Notes: a model not told the origin generated them from the sequence alone. 64,000 bases of DNA from Alteromonadaceae bacterium M269 (GCA_004353515.1 SMNZ01000005.1:372001-436000); one strand, 5' to 3'; positions 27,228 to 36,291 are shown, numbered from the stretch's first letter. Numbers and translations are program-made.

Positions 27228-28175
27228 TTAACTGGGTTGTATTTCGGTTGCGGCTTCTTGATCAAAGTCCATCAAGACATTGAATGGTAATATGGCTTTT
27301 TGACTACCGAGCTCCAAACCAAAAGCTTGATCGAGTCTGAAGGTGTCGACCTGGTGCAGAATCACCTCGAACTCACCGCTATAGATCTGCGCATGGTGGA
27401 TCTTTTTGATAACGGATGGTGAATGAACAACATTCTGATAGACCGCATTAACGCCATCACCATCAGGGAATTGCTTAAACAATATTTGGTCCATTTGTGG
27501 ATGCACAAAGCCTGCTAGCATTTGCTTCAATACGTTTAAGTCAAAGTGGAATGCCTCGTCCTCACTGCTTAAGAGGGTGAAGGCTTCTTTGACTAAATCG
27601 ACAAAATTACTGAATTTATTGCTGCTACCAGCCTTTGTTTGCACCACTTCAATAAGTTGGTGCTTTGCCATTTTTGTCGACGGCGTAAATGGCTGAAATG
27701 CATCGACAGAGAGTGAGAAAAAGTCGGGTGAGCCGCCTATAGCTGGCATCTCGCAATCACAAAGGTATTTGTTGTAACCCCAAACATTAATACCGTTGAT
27801 CAAAGCATAAATATTGTTGACGCATATAAACGCTGGGTACCAATAAATGTGGTCAACTTTACCTTTGACGAGCTTAGCAATGGGTAACCAAACGATAACA
27901 TCAGTTTCTTGCATCCAGCCCTGATTCTTAAATTCAGGATTTAAGCTGGATATGTTTTCTATATCAGTAAAGGTTAGCAAAGTGTAAGTTGATAAAGGTG
28001 CATAAGAAATATCACCGGATGCTGCGAGGTTTAGTGTTTCATCGACATACTTCTTGATGTTTTCAGCTTTACCTTTAACGAAAAAACCATACTGATTGGC
28101 ATTGATCATTCTGCAAGGAGGTTTCGCAACCACGGAACCTGGGAAACGGGCGTAGAGTGGGGGTTGGTTAGGCAT
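27228..28175 (-). CDS. Acetoacetate decarboxylase-family protein
   Basis: 315 aa from the ATG at 28175 (GGAG at 6 nt; a second in-frame ATG at 28187 is less well placed). The ADC-fold signature is clear: ETDVIVWLPI, WYPAFICVNNIYALINGINVWGYNKYL. K136 in GYNKY aligns with the Schiff-base Lys of true ADC (GYPKK), but the neighbouring Lys that lowers its pKa is Tyr here. The protein is also longer than ADC (about 245 aa), with an extra C-terminal domain. It may bind or transform a keto compound without being a decarboxylase. First gene of a two-gene operon. Confidence 0.8.
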   Translation of the reverse strand: MPNQPPLYARFPGSVVAKPPCRMINANQYGFFVKGKAENIKKYVDETLNLAASGDISYAPLSTYTLLTFTDIENISSLNPEFKNQGWMQETDVIVWLPIAKLVKGKVDHIYWYPAFICVNNIYALINGINVWGYNKYLCDCEMPAIGGSPDFFSLSVDAFQPFTPSTKMAKHQLIEVVQTKAGSSNKFSNFVDLVKEAFTLLSSEDEAFHFDLNVLKQMLAGFVHPQMDQILFKQFPDGDGVNAVYQNVVHSPSVIKKIHHAQIYSGEFEVILHQVDTFRLDQAFGLELGSQKAILPFNVLMDFDQEAATEIQPS

Positions 28176-28217
28176 TAACGACTCCATTTTCTTAGTAAGA
28201 AAGTAAACAGTGAAATT

Positions 28218-28260
28218 GTGCGGTTTTAACTGTCTATTTTTGGCAACAGAAAAACCGCAC
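28218..28260. repeat. Inverted repeat in the leader of the ADC-like gene
   Basis: 10-bp perfect arms (GTGCGGTTTT / AAAACCGCAC) with an inner CTGT/ACAG pairing, 43 bp upstream of the ADC-like start. No U-tract on the minus strand, so not a simple terminator there. It could be an operator or leader structure. Confidence 0.5.
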
Positions 28261-28310
28261 TTTCCTATACTAGCGTCCCTTTTCAGTACGGGCGATTTTT
28301 TTCTCTGCTG

Positions 28311-28380
28311 TAGGAGCAGAATTTATTCGCGAAATGTGATGCATGTGAAGGTTTATTCACCGTTAAAGTGCGATCCTACA
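28311..28380. repeat. REP/BIME-like GTAGGAGC repeat
   Basis: Outer ends GTAGGAGC and GATCCTAC are roughly inverted; inside are small hairpins (GAATTTATTCGC and GTGAAGGTTTATTCAC). The CTGTAGGAGC start also appears, inverted, at 40414-40423. Similar GTAGGAGC repeats are known in Pseudomonas and relatives. It lies between divergent genes. Confidence 0.45.
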
Positions 28381-28475
28381 AGGTGATGTCACTCTATAAC
28401 CTTTGTCCTGTAGAAAACATAAAAAAACTACTGCAAAATTGAGTATCAAAGATGAACAACCTCTAGTAGTAAAAG

Positions 28476-28817
28476 ATGTCTGAGCAAAAATACCAACGCA
28501 TATGGAAAACAGTAAAAGCGATACCTGTAGGTAAAGTCTCGACCTATGGACAAATAGCGGATCTCGCAGGTTTACCTGGCAGAGCCAGGCTTGTCGGTAA
28601 GGCGATGGGATATGCACCAGATGACTTACAAGTGCCATGGTACAGAGTCATGCGCTCCACTGGACAGTTTGCTTTTGCAGCAGGTACCGATTTGGCAAAA
28701 AAACAAAAAGGCCTGCTGCAGGAAGAAGGCGTTGTTGTCCATAACAACAGAGTGAAGCTTTCAGAGTTTCAGTGGCAGCCTGATCTAGCAGAGTTGTTGT
28801 TCAAGCTAGAGTTTTAG
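28476..28817 (+). CDS. Alkyltransferase-like protein (ATL, MGMT family)
   Basis: 113 aa. DNA-binding half of MGMT: GKVSTYGQIADLAGLPGRARLVGKAM (helix-turn-helix with arginine finger), then PWYRVMRSTG where methyltransferases have PCHRV. The alkyl-acceptor Cys is Trp, so it cannot transfer alkyl groups. Known ATLs bind O6-alkylguanine and hand it to nucleotide excision repair. Most bacterial ATLs read PWHRV; PWYRV is a variant. Length matches E. coli YbaZ class. Confidence 0.9.
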   Translation: MSEQKYQRIWKTVKAIPVGKVSTYGQIADLAGLPGRARLVGKAMGYAPDDLQVPWYRVMRSTGQFAFAAGTDLAKKQKGLLQEEGVVVHNNRVKLSEFQWQPDLAELLFKLEF

Positions 28818-28846
28818 AACGATTCAGTGAGCTACTCAATCTAAGG

Positions 28847-29506
28847 TTATTTATCCAACCAAGCTTTTACAGGTTCTATCCACTCTGGAATGGGACGGTA
28901 AAATGCGCCATGCTCTAGTCCTGTATTGATCTGAATTTCTTCAAACGAGCTATAGGTTCTGCCGTTTTTCCTTAACGGAGTGCAAGAACCAGCGCCATCA
29001 GAGGCTTCATAGATAGATAACACGCGTCCATAGAGTTTGATGTTTTGCTCTAAGATGGAGGGGTTGCATGTCGCCAAAAGGATTATTCCGAGCTGGTCAT
29101 TATAAAGTCTTTGCGCTGTATAGGCTGTCAGAGAACCGCCTCTCGAAAACCCCATTAAAGTAATATTACCTGGTGAAACTCCTGCCGATAGCAATCGTCT
29201 GACCTGACCCGCTAACTTTTTGGTATATCGGCCAAAATCAGTATTAGCTTCTCTATGGTGGGCGATAAGGTGGAAATCGGCGTCCTCTGCCAGGGCTTCT
29301 TTTATGGCTGGGAAGGTATATTTCCCCCAACGAGGGTGAACGGGTTCTGGATTTTCTCCCTCAACAATATAACCGTGAGAATAGAAAACATAGCGAACAT
29401 TCGGATCGATAGGGGTAGGTAATTCTTCTGACACTGTTCCTGTTTTGGCGCCGAATGACAACAGGATAGACAGCAAAATTGCCGTATATTTAGATAGAAG
29501 GCTCAT
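28847..29506 (-). CDS. Secreted alpha/beta hydrolase of the sortase locus
   Basis: 219 aa. Signal peptide (about 1-20), then an alpha/beta hydrolase fold: YVFYSHGYIVEG (oxyanion region), nucleophile elbow GFSRGG, and a C-terminal His in TGLEHGAFYRP. Ser-His and probably an Asp (YEASDGAG) complete the triad. Start ATG overlaps the sortase stop by one base (TAATG) and has GGAG upstream, so it is co-translated with sortase. It may trim or release envelope components; substrate unknown. Confidence 0.8.
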   Translation of the reverse strand: MSLLSKYTAILLSILLSFGAKTGTVSEELPTPIDPNVRYVFYSHGYIVEGENPEPVHPRWGKYTFPAIKEALAEDADFHLIAHHREANTDFGRYTKKLAGQVRRLLSAGVSPGNITLMGFSRGGSLTAYTAQRLYNDQLGIILLATCNPSILEQNIKLYGRVLSIYEASDGAGSCTPLRKNGRTYSSFEEIQINTGLEHGAFYRPIPEWIEPVKAWLDK

Positions 29507-30174
29507 TAAATTTTCTCCAATTCTTTTTCTTTTATGGATGAGTGATTATCTCGTGCGGATACCTGTTCAGCTCTCACAATGTAGCGATAGTCTGGATTTG
29601 GTTCGATACTGTCGAACGGATAACAAGTGATGAGAGTTAACAGGTTGTAGGGCGAGTCTTCTAACACATTAACTTGGGTTTCATGAGCGATTCTAATTTC
29701 CCTGATTTTATAGTCGAACTCGCCCTCATGAGTCGCAATTTGGATAATATCTCCTGATTCCAAATCTTTGAGTCGACGAAAGTGAGTATCTCGATGACCA
29801 ACAATAACGCTATTGCCTACTTTCCCTGGCATAGGCGTTTGTGGCATATGCCCTGGGCCAAAGGCAAGAGTTGAACCGTCAGCCCCTTCCAAAGTGTATA
29901 AATCATCTCCATTGATGGTGAGTTTAGCGACAGGCCAGGTATCTGCCCAAGACCAAGGTTTAACCGGTGAAAGGCTCTCCTGTGACTCCGCCCAAGCACT
30001 CTCTACGAGTACCTGAGCTACTGCGGCCTTGGCATATATGTAAGTACCTTGACCAAATTGATAGCAACCTAACGCAAGCAGTATAAGCACGATTTTGTGT
30101 CTGTAAGCAAACTGGAAAATGCGTGCCACCCGGCTCCTGCGCTTTATCGACGATGAGTAGTAAGAAGTTTGCAT
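29506..30174 (-). CDS. Class GN (marine proteobacterial) sortase
   Basis: 222 aa. N-terminal basic segment and one membrane helix (about 27-53), then a sortase domain: H127 in VIVGHRDTHF, catalytic C184 in LTLITCYPF, R201 in YRYIVRAE. Transpeptidase that cuts the LPxT-type sorting signal of the protein encoded just upstream and joins it to an envelope acceptor. Start lies 31 bp inside the end of the target gene, indicating coupling. In Gram-negatives this class is usually paired with one dedicated target, as here. Confidence 0.93.
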   Translation of the reverse strand: MQTSYYSSSIKRRSRVARIFQFAYRHKIVLILLALGCYQFGQGTYIYAKAAVAQVLVESAWAESQESLSPVKPWSWADTWPVAKLTINGDDLYTLEGADGSTLAFGPGHMPQTPMPGKVGNSVIVGHRDTHFRRLKDLESGDIIQIATHEGEFDYKIREIRIAHETQVNVLEDSPYNLLTLITCYPFDSIEPNPDYRYIVRAEQVSARDNHSSIKEKELEKI

Positions 30175-32384
30175 ATTGAAATCACTATGAGTAGAAGGCC
30201 AATCAGGAGCTTTAACTGCGCTGGTGTTGCCGTTTGAGGTAACGAACTAGCATGCTGTCTAGTGTTTGAACCAGCAGGTAAATGGTTGGGTACAGCTTTA
30301 TCGATAGCCACAGTATTCAGAGGACGGCTAGGTGTTACATCAACCGCTACCAAGCTAGTAAATTCGCTGACTAAATGGTGTGTTAGTGCAGTTGTCTCGA
30401 TTGCTTTGTTAATTTCGGCGCTGTTCGATGCACGGCGCCTGTCTGTGGTTAATTGTGTGATCTTATTTCTGGCCCAAAGCACGTTTAAACCTGAAGGCTC
30501 TTCTTGATACTCCTTTAACGCAAGGTTAGATACTGCAGGTGGAAACGACTTCGACCAGTGCGTTTTTGTTAGTTGGCCGGAGGCGGTTAGTGCGTATCCC
30601 AGCGTATTACCTTTATAGCTGATAAGCAGAGGTTGTCCGGCGTAGAGGTCGGGAATTTTACTGGGATAGGCCTCTACGCCAGACGGGAAATCTAGCTGTA
30701 TATTGCTTAATACAGGTTGGTTAATTTGAGCGAACAAATGCTGCATTTTTTCGCCCACATGATTGATGTTGTTGATATAGGTAAAATGACCCCGCCCTGT
30801 TTTAGCTGCTTCAGACATAAAATAAGTATTTGGGGCGGAGCCAATACCAACCGTAAATAGACGACTATTGCCCAGGTTTCTGTCGATCAGTCGCATAAGT
30901 TGCTCTTCGTTACCAACACTGCCGTCGGTAATAAAGATAAGTTGTCGTAGTCGGGTCTCAGATTGGAGACTCGATGTCTCTGAACTCTCGATATGTTGGA
31001 AAGCAAGAGAGAGTGCTTTTGCCATTTCTGTTCCGCCACCTGCTCTCAGATCCCGTACAAACTTTCTAGCATCGATAATGTTCTCTGGACTAGCTTCCTG
31101 AAAAGATGACCAATAAGCATGAGCACCAGAGTTGAACACAATAATATTGAAGTTGTCTTTCTCTGTTAACGTCTCCATCCCGAAAATCAAAGATGACTTG
31201 GCTTGCTCTATCGACTGCCCCTGCATTGAACCAGAAATATCAAGAATAAAGGTGACATCTCGTGGAATAACGCTTTGTTCATCATTTGAAATATTAGGGG
31301 GCAACAACATCAACATGCCATATTCTTGTCCTTGATGTACTTGAGTAAAATGGCTTACAAGTGGCTTTGATTCATCCTGGCGGCGCCAACTCAACATGAA
31401 ATCTCTGTCTGCTTTAGCTCTTTGTTTGAGGAACACATCGAAGCGACTAGCAGTGGTCGGTAGGATATCAATTGCGTGACTACTGCTTTGTATTTGCGTT
31501 ACTTCAAAGCCTGTATCTATATTTGCTTGCACAACAAGTTCATTTTCGTCCTCAAACTGCGTTTTGAAGGGGGGGGTTATGCGAAGTGCTTCTGAGATTG
31601 GAACAGAATGTGCTGAAAGCTCGCCATACCACTCTTCATTACGATAAGAATTAGATGAAGAATTTCTGTTCTTAATTAAAGGAAATCCTGAATCCAAAGA
31701 TTCTGGAATATATCGAGGTGTTAACGTTGACGGAAAACGCAAACTGAATTCACCCTGATTGTATTGAATAAGTTGTTGGTATTCGATCGTGACTTCAACG
31801 GTTTCAAAAGGACCGATATTGGCAATAGCGTTTGTAAAAAGATTCGGCCTTTCTTGTTCTATAAGGCTGGCTTTTCTGCCAGACTTTTTGGCTTGTTGAA
31901 AAATTTTCTTAGCTTTCTTCTTGGGATGAACCTGACCTTCAAACTCTCGTGATCCAACTTTTAGTTTGAGGTGATCAACAGCCGCATTTTCCGGTAATGG
32001 AAATACGTAAGTGCCATTTACCCAATCCGTACTTGGATTCCTAAATTGCTGTGTAATAGTGACTCTACCGACCATGCCTGTTACACGAATATCAACATCC
32101 GTTTTTACAACAGGGCTCATCAGCTGAAATGCCTCATTTTCAGTATCGAGGAGTAAGCTTCCTTGCTTTAGCTGAGATGAGCCTCCTTCAAAACGATAAA
32201 AAGATAAGTCTGTCGTTGCATGGGCTGGTGGAACAAAAGCGACCAGTATGAATAACGATGAAATAATTAAAAGCATGTACTCACTTACACAATACCTATT
32301 AGTCTTAAAGTAGATAGCCGTGTTTAACTTCAGTAATAGTAATTCCGTTTTTAGAAGAGTATTAATGTAAGTGAGCACTTGCAT
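30144..32384 (-). CDS. Dedicated sortase target: VIT and von Willebrand A domain protein
   Basis: 746 aa from an ATG at 32384 with AGGA at 7 nt; a second ATG at 32276 would give a cleaner signal peptide (MLLIISSLFILVAFVPPAHA) and is the likely functional alternative. Domains: VIT (about 60-190, with VTITQQFRNPS and PKKKAKKIFQQAKKSGRKASL), vWA (about 365-540, MIDAS DISGSM, ITDGSVGNE), and a C-terminal sorting signal LPQTA (715-719), hydrophobic stretch, and RR end. Membrane-anchored at the outer face of the inner membrane until cut by the neighbouring sortase (established for the family; not shown here). Confidence 0.92.
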   Translation of the reverse strand: MQVLTYINTLLKTELLLLKLNTAIYFKTNRYCVSEYMLLIISSLFILVAFVPPAHATTDLSFYRFEGGSSQLKQGSLLLDTENEAFQLMSPVVKTDVDIRVTGMVGRVTITQQFRNPSTDWVNGTYVFPLPENAAVDHLKLKVGSREFEGQVHPKKKAKKIFQQAKKSGRKASLIEQERPNLFTNAIANIGPFETVEVTIEYQQLIQYNQGEFSLRFPSTLTPRYIPESLDSGFPLIKNRNSSSNSYRNEEWYGELSAHSVPISEALRITPPFKTQFEDENELVVQANIDTGFEVTQIQSSSHAIDILPTTASRFDVFLKQRAKADRDFMLSWRRQDESKPLVSHFTQVHQGQEYGMLMLLPPNISNDEQSVIPRDVTFILDISGSMQGQSIEQAKSSLIFGMETLTEKDNFNIIVFNSGAHAYWSSFQEASPENIIDARKFVRDLRAGGGTEMAKALSLAFQHIESSETSSLQSETRLRQLIFITDGSVGNEEQLMRLIDRNLGNSRLFTVGIGSAPNTYFMSEAAKTGRGHFTYINNINHVGEKMQHLFAQINQPVLSNIQLDFPSGVEAYPSKIPDLYAGQPLLISYKGNTLGYALTASGQLTKTHWSKSFPPAVSNLALKEYQEEPSGLNVLWARNKITQLTTDRRRASNSAEINKAIETTALTHHLVSEFTSLVAVDVTPSRPLNTVAIDKAVPNHLPAGSNTRQHASSLPQTATPAQLKLLIGLLLIVISICKLLTTHRR

Positions 32385-32408
32385 TTTAATTCCTTTGCTT
32401 AATGTTGA

Positions 32409-33152
32409 TTAGTGTTGGGCGTCAGCAGCTGCAGTTAATACAGGTTTTTTCGCTTCAATTTTTATCACGACACGACGGTCAAAAAAGTCATTCTCAAAGC
32501 TCTGTTTTTCGTCTAATGGTTGTGATTCGCCGAAAGCCAAAGATTGTATTTGATTAGATTTAACACCTTGGCTTTTTAGGTAGTTTTTAACGCTAATAAC
32601 ACGTTGTTCTGATAGTGCTTCGTTGTAACTTTGATCACCTCTTCTGTCGGAATGTCCTTCAAGGACTACTTGAGTATTCTCATTGTTCAATAAACTTTGA
32701 GCGATAATATCGAGTTGTTTTTGGTAATGAGGCTGAAGATTATGTGAAGCAGTTTTGAATTGAATGCTTGTTTCAACAGGAGCAACTATTTGTTCTAATT
32801 CTGTCTGCAAAGAGACCAATCTCACTTGCTCAAGTTGAGAAGCTTTTTGGTTTGCTAACAGTAAAGCCTCTTCGTACTCTTTCTCGAGTAATGCTAAAGA
32901 CTGTTTATTCTCGTTTATTTCTTGGTTTGCAAGTTCAAGGTTTTTAGTGTCGTTGTAGTCATCTCCCATAACAACACCAAAAATTCCACCAACTAAGCCG
33001 CCAACTGGGCCTCCTATAGCAGCGCCGATGAGCACGCCGGATCCTAACCCGACTAATTCGTTTTTGGCTCTTCGCTTGTCGTCTATCTCAGCAGCGGCCA
33101 AGTTGGTAGAAAATGCAAAAATAAGTGCTGATGTGATTAATGTCTTCTTCAT
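32409..33152 (-). CDS. pdsO: Sortase-system OmpA-family protein PdsO
   Basis: 247 aa from the ATG at 33152 (GGAG at 5 nt). Signal peptide (MKKTLITSALIFAFSTNLAAA), a glycine-zipper segment (GSGVLIGAAIGGPVGGLVGGIFGVVMG), a coiled coil (about 75-115), and a C-terminal OmpA/MotB peptidoglycan-binding domain (VVLEGHSDRRGD, LSEQRVISVKNYL). It would anchor the system to peptidoglycan. Same strand as and 24 bp upstream of the sortase target gene; divergent from pdsRS. Confidence 0.9.
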   Translation of the reverse strand: MKKTLITSALIFAFSTNLAAAEIDDKRRAKNELVGLGSGVLIGAAIGGPVGGLVGGIFGVVMGDDYNDTKNLELANQEINENKQSLALLEKEYEEALLLANQKASQLEQVRLVSLQTELEQIVAPVETSIQFKTASHNLQPHYQKQLDIIAQSLLNNENTQVVLEGHSDRRGDQSYNEALSEQRVISVKNYLKSQGVKSNQIQSLAFGESQPLDEKQSFENDFFDRRVVIKIEAKKPVLTAAADAQH

Positions 33153-33387
33153 GTGTGTTCTCCGCAAAGTGGTTTGGTATTAGTTATCTAAGAGCTTAAA
33201 GACTATTCGCTCTCGCTATGGTTTGTATTAAACAGGCACTTTGTGGCCTTCCAACATGGGAATCGTGGAAATGTGGCTATCAAATGTGGCGAAAAAATGG
33301 AAATTTGCCCCAGACCTTATCCTGCCCCTTAAATAGTGAGCAAATTGCTATATCATTCAGCTTTCGTTGTTGTTTGGAGGTTGGCGT

Positions 33388-34086
33388 ATGTCTAAAAGAA
33401 TTGCTTTGGTAGAAGATGATCTGGCGATTAGAGAGAATTATGCTGCTGCCCTAACTAAGCAGGGCTATGAAGTTCTTGGCTATGCTGACAAGCCAAGTGC
33501 TGAAGCTGCCTTTAATCAACGACTACCTGATTTAGCCATTATTGATATTGGCCTTGAAGATGAGATAGATGGTGGCTTTGCGTTGTGTCAGCAACTAAGA
33601 AGCTTATCTAAGAGCTTGCCCATTATCTTTTTTACAGCAAGAGATAATGACTACGATACTATTGTCGGCTTGCGCATGGGGGCAGATGATTACCTGACAA
33701 AAGACATTAGCTTGCCTCATTTGATTGCTAGAATTGCGGCATTATTCAGACGCTCTGAGCTTTTGGCCCAGCCTCAAACGCAAGATGATCTTATAAAGAA
33801 TGGCGATTTAGTCATGGATACGAATCGGATGACGGTGACTTGGAAAGCCCAACCTATTGAGTTAACAGTTACAGAGTTTTGGATGCTGCATGCTATTGCT
33901 AAATATGCTGGTCATGTTAAGAGCCGCCAGCAACTTATGGACGAGTCACAAATGGTTGTCGATGACACGACGATCACGTCACATATTAAGCGTATTAGAA
34001 AGAAGTTTGTGCAACTCGATAGCGACTTTGATCGTATAGAAACCGTGTATGGTATGGGCTATCGCTGGAAAAACGCCTCATGCTAA
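33388..34086 (+). CDS. pdsR: Sortase-system response regulator PdsR
   Basis: 232 aa from the ATG at 33388 (GGAGG at 7 nt; an upstream in-frame ATG is weaker). Receiver with acidic pair D10-D11 and phospho-acceptor D53 (LAIIDIGL), K in YLTKD, and an OmpR-type winged helix (ELTVTEFWML, HIKRIRKKF, VYGMGYRWK). Divergently transcribed from pdsO, so it most likely controls the sortase operon. Its last 7 bp overlap pdsS. Confidence 0.92.
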   Translation: MSKRIALVEDDLAIRENYAAALTKQGYEVLGYADKPSAEAAFNQRLPDLAIIDIGLEDEIDGGFALCQQLRSLSKSLPIIFFTARDNDYDTIVGLRMGADDYLTKDISLPHLIARIAALFRRSELLAQPQTQDDLIKNGDLVMDTNRMTVTWKAQPIELTVTEFWMLHAIAKYAGHVKSRQQLMDESQMVVDDTTITSHIKRIRKKFVQLDSDFDRIETVYGMGYRWKNASC

Positions 34087-36233
34087 AGCTTAGAATTGGT
34101 ATAAGAATAAAGCTTCTCTTTTTATCTTTATTCCTTTTTGCGATTCCATGGTTGGGCTATCAATATGTTTGGGAAATGGAAAGCTACTTGAGGACTGGAC
34201 AAGAACAGACATTGGTAGGTACTGCGAGAGCGGTGGCAACAGCTCTGCATGAACGACCTAAACTCTTCGACAACCATGCAAGTTATCTTTCTGATGTAAA
34301 ACCGGGGACTGATCTCTATGCGCACAATATTATTGACCCCATCCAGCTAGACGGCAGGTTGGTTGATTGGATCGACTATTCGCACCTAGCTGTTCACTAC
34401 GGCGCAGAGCATTTGTTAGAAGCGAACGTTGCTTATCAACCTGATAGCTTAAGCTTCAACCATATGGTGGGTAAGTATAGAAACTACTTATATGCTTACT
34501 TTGAAGTTAAGGACGATCAAGTGGTGCTGCGTGGTGAGAATAGCCTACGTGTTGATCGCAATGATCACCTGCAAATCGCGCTGCTGGATGCGCAAGATAA
34601 CTTCCATCGTTATATAGTCGCTACCGATTCTCCCGGGTGGGTTAATGCTTATTTGTTGGATGAGAACCTAGCGTCTACTCGACCGAAGGAGCTTGAGACA
34701 GATATCCAAGGTCACTGGCGCTTAACCGAAGATGGTTATATTTTAGAAATACGACTGCCTCTCAGTGCTTTATCGAGCAAAATTGCCTTTGCTATTGTCG
34801 ATGTTGATGAGCCTGATTCGAGGCAAGTTAAATACAGTGTGGGTACTGCGAACCCCAATCAATCAGGTTCATTAGGGACAGTATTAGTTCCGTCACCTGA
34901 GATTGAAAATATTGTCGACGGTTTAAAATATTCTAATGCTAGAGTTTGGGTGTTAGATCGTCATAGACGTGTGTTGGCGCGATCAGGTGAAATACAGCGA
35001 GCCACAGGTATTAATCCAAGACGCTCCTCTAATAATGGTCCTTCCTGGTGGAGTCATATCGAACAGAACTGGCTATTACCGCTTTATTATCGTGTATTAA
35101 CCGAGCCACCTTCAGACTTTATCGACGAATTGCAGAATGCCTTTGAGCTTCAAGGTCGAGATATTGATCAAGCGTTGGTGGGCAACCCTGATTCTCTTTG
35201 GCGCCTGAGCCCTGATAAAAAAGCAGTTATTTTATCGGCTGCTCACCCAATTTGGATTGAAGATGAGGTTATGGGTGCTGTTGTTGTAGAACAAACCACT
35301 CACGGTATTCGCAGTTTAAGAAACAAAGCGTTAGAGAAACTCTTCAATATTATTCTAGCGGTTGTTGGCTTTGGAACTTTGGCGTTATTTATTTTTGCAT
35401 CGCGCATTTCGAGCAGAGTTAGGAAGCTGAGAAATGACACCGAACAAGCTATTGATGTGAACGGAAAGATTATCGGGAATATCGAGCCTTCAAGAACATT
35501 AGATGAGATTGGCGATCTATCTCGCTCTTTCCATAATGTTCTGGAGAAACTGGGGCAATACAATACTTACCTGGAAAATATGTCATCGCGTTTATCTCAT
35601 GAACTGAGAACACCTGTGGCCATTGTGAATTCTTCGCTTGAAAATCTGCAAATGGAGAACACACATTCTGAATCAAGCCCTTATATTCGAAGGGCGAAGG
35701 AAGGAATTCAACGTTTGAGTAAGATCCTGAGTAACATGAGTGAAGCCACGCGTTTAGAAAACTCACTGCGCTCAACGGATAGAGAAGACTTCGTAGCGAA
35801 TGAAGTTGTATCTGGGTGTGTTGAAGGTTATCGATTAGCTTACCCTAGCAGGAAATTAGTCACTAAAGTGACTGATAATGTAGCCGCACTGAATGGTTCA
35901 CCTGAGCTATTTGCGCAAATGATGGATAAAGTCGTCGCAAATGCTGTGGAGTTCAGTGAGGATGATTCAGAAATAGAAGTCACTTTAGAGAAGAAAGGGC
36001 AAAAAGCGTTACTTAAGATCTGTAATAAAGGTCGTTTGCTCCCGGACAACATGCAAAATGAACTCTTCGATTCAATGGTATCGGTTAGGAGTCAGAAAGA
36101 TATTCAACAACCGCATTTAGGATTAGGGCTATACATCGCTAAAATCATTGCGGACTATCATAAAGCTGATATCACAATAGCGAATAATGATGAAAAAGAT
36201 GGCGTCTGTGTCACTATTACGTTTAGTCATTAA
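34080..36233 (+). CDS. pdsS: Sortase-system sensor histidine kinase PdsS
   Basis: 717 aa. First membrane helix (about 9-28), a large periplasmic region (about 30-415), second helix (about 420-442), HAMP-like linker, HisKA with H507 in SRLSHELRTPVAI, HATPase (GLGLYIAKIIADYHKAD). The periplasmic part at about 80-255 reads like a CBM9/DOMON-like beta-sandwich (IQLDGRLVDWIDYSHL, YAYFEVKDDQVVLR, LQIALLD, ILEIRLPLSAL). That suggests sensing of a glycan or haem-like ligand (inference). 7-bp overlap with pdsR. Confidence 0.9.
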   Translation: MLKLRIGIRIKLLFLSLFLFAIPWLGYQYVWEMESYLRTGQEQTLVGTARAVATALHERPKLFDNHASYLSDVKPGTDLYAHNIIDPIQLDGRLVDWIDYSHLAVHYGAEHLLEANVAYQPDSLSFNHMVGKYRNYLYAYFEVKDDQVVLRGENSLRVDRNDHLQIALLDAQDNFHRYIVATDSPGWVNAYLLDENLASTRPKELETDIQGHWRLTEDGYILEIRLPLSALSSKIAFAIVDVDEPDSRQVKYSVGTANPNQSGSLGTVLVPSPEIENIVDGLKYSNARVWVLDRHRRVLARSGEIQRATGINPRRSSNNGPSWWSHIEQNWLLPLYYRVLTEPPSDFIDELQNAFELQGRDIDQALVGNPDSLWRLSPDKKAVILSAAHPIWIEDEVMGAVVVEQTTHGIRSLRNKALEKLFNIILAVVGFGTLALFIFASRISSRVRKLRNDTEQAIDVNGKIIGNIEPSRTLDEIGDLSRSFHNVLEKLGQYNTYLENMSSRLSHELRTPVAIVNSSLENLQMENTHSESSPYIRRAKEGIQRLSKILSNMSEATRLENSLRSTDREDFVANEVVSGCVEGYRLAYPSRKLVTKVTDNVAALNGSPELFAQMMDKVVANAVEFSEDDSEIEVTLEKKGQKALLKICNKGRLLPDNMQNELFDSMVSVRSQKDIQQPHLGLGLYIAKIIADYHKADITIANNDEKDGVCVTITFSH

Positions 36234-36257
36234 ACGAGTGAGTTATCTATAAGTAAT

Positions 36258-36280
36258 ACCCGTTGAAAGATGACGAGTAT
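36258..36280 (-). repeat. Inverted copy of the GTCATCTTT dispersed motif
   Basis: On the minus strand reads ATACTCGTCATCTTTCAACG, matching the start of the repeat at 24221 and the hairpin at 15481. Only one end is present. It sits in the 58-bp gap between pdsS and the next gene. Confidence 0.4.
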
Positions 36281-36291
36281 AAAGGAGCATC

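Noticed and set aside
28218-28260. Inverted repeat as a terminator
   Set aside because: No U-tract on the minus strand and it precedes the gene; kept only as a leader repeat.
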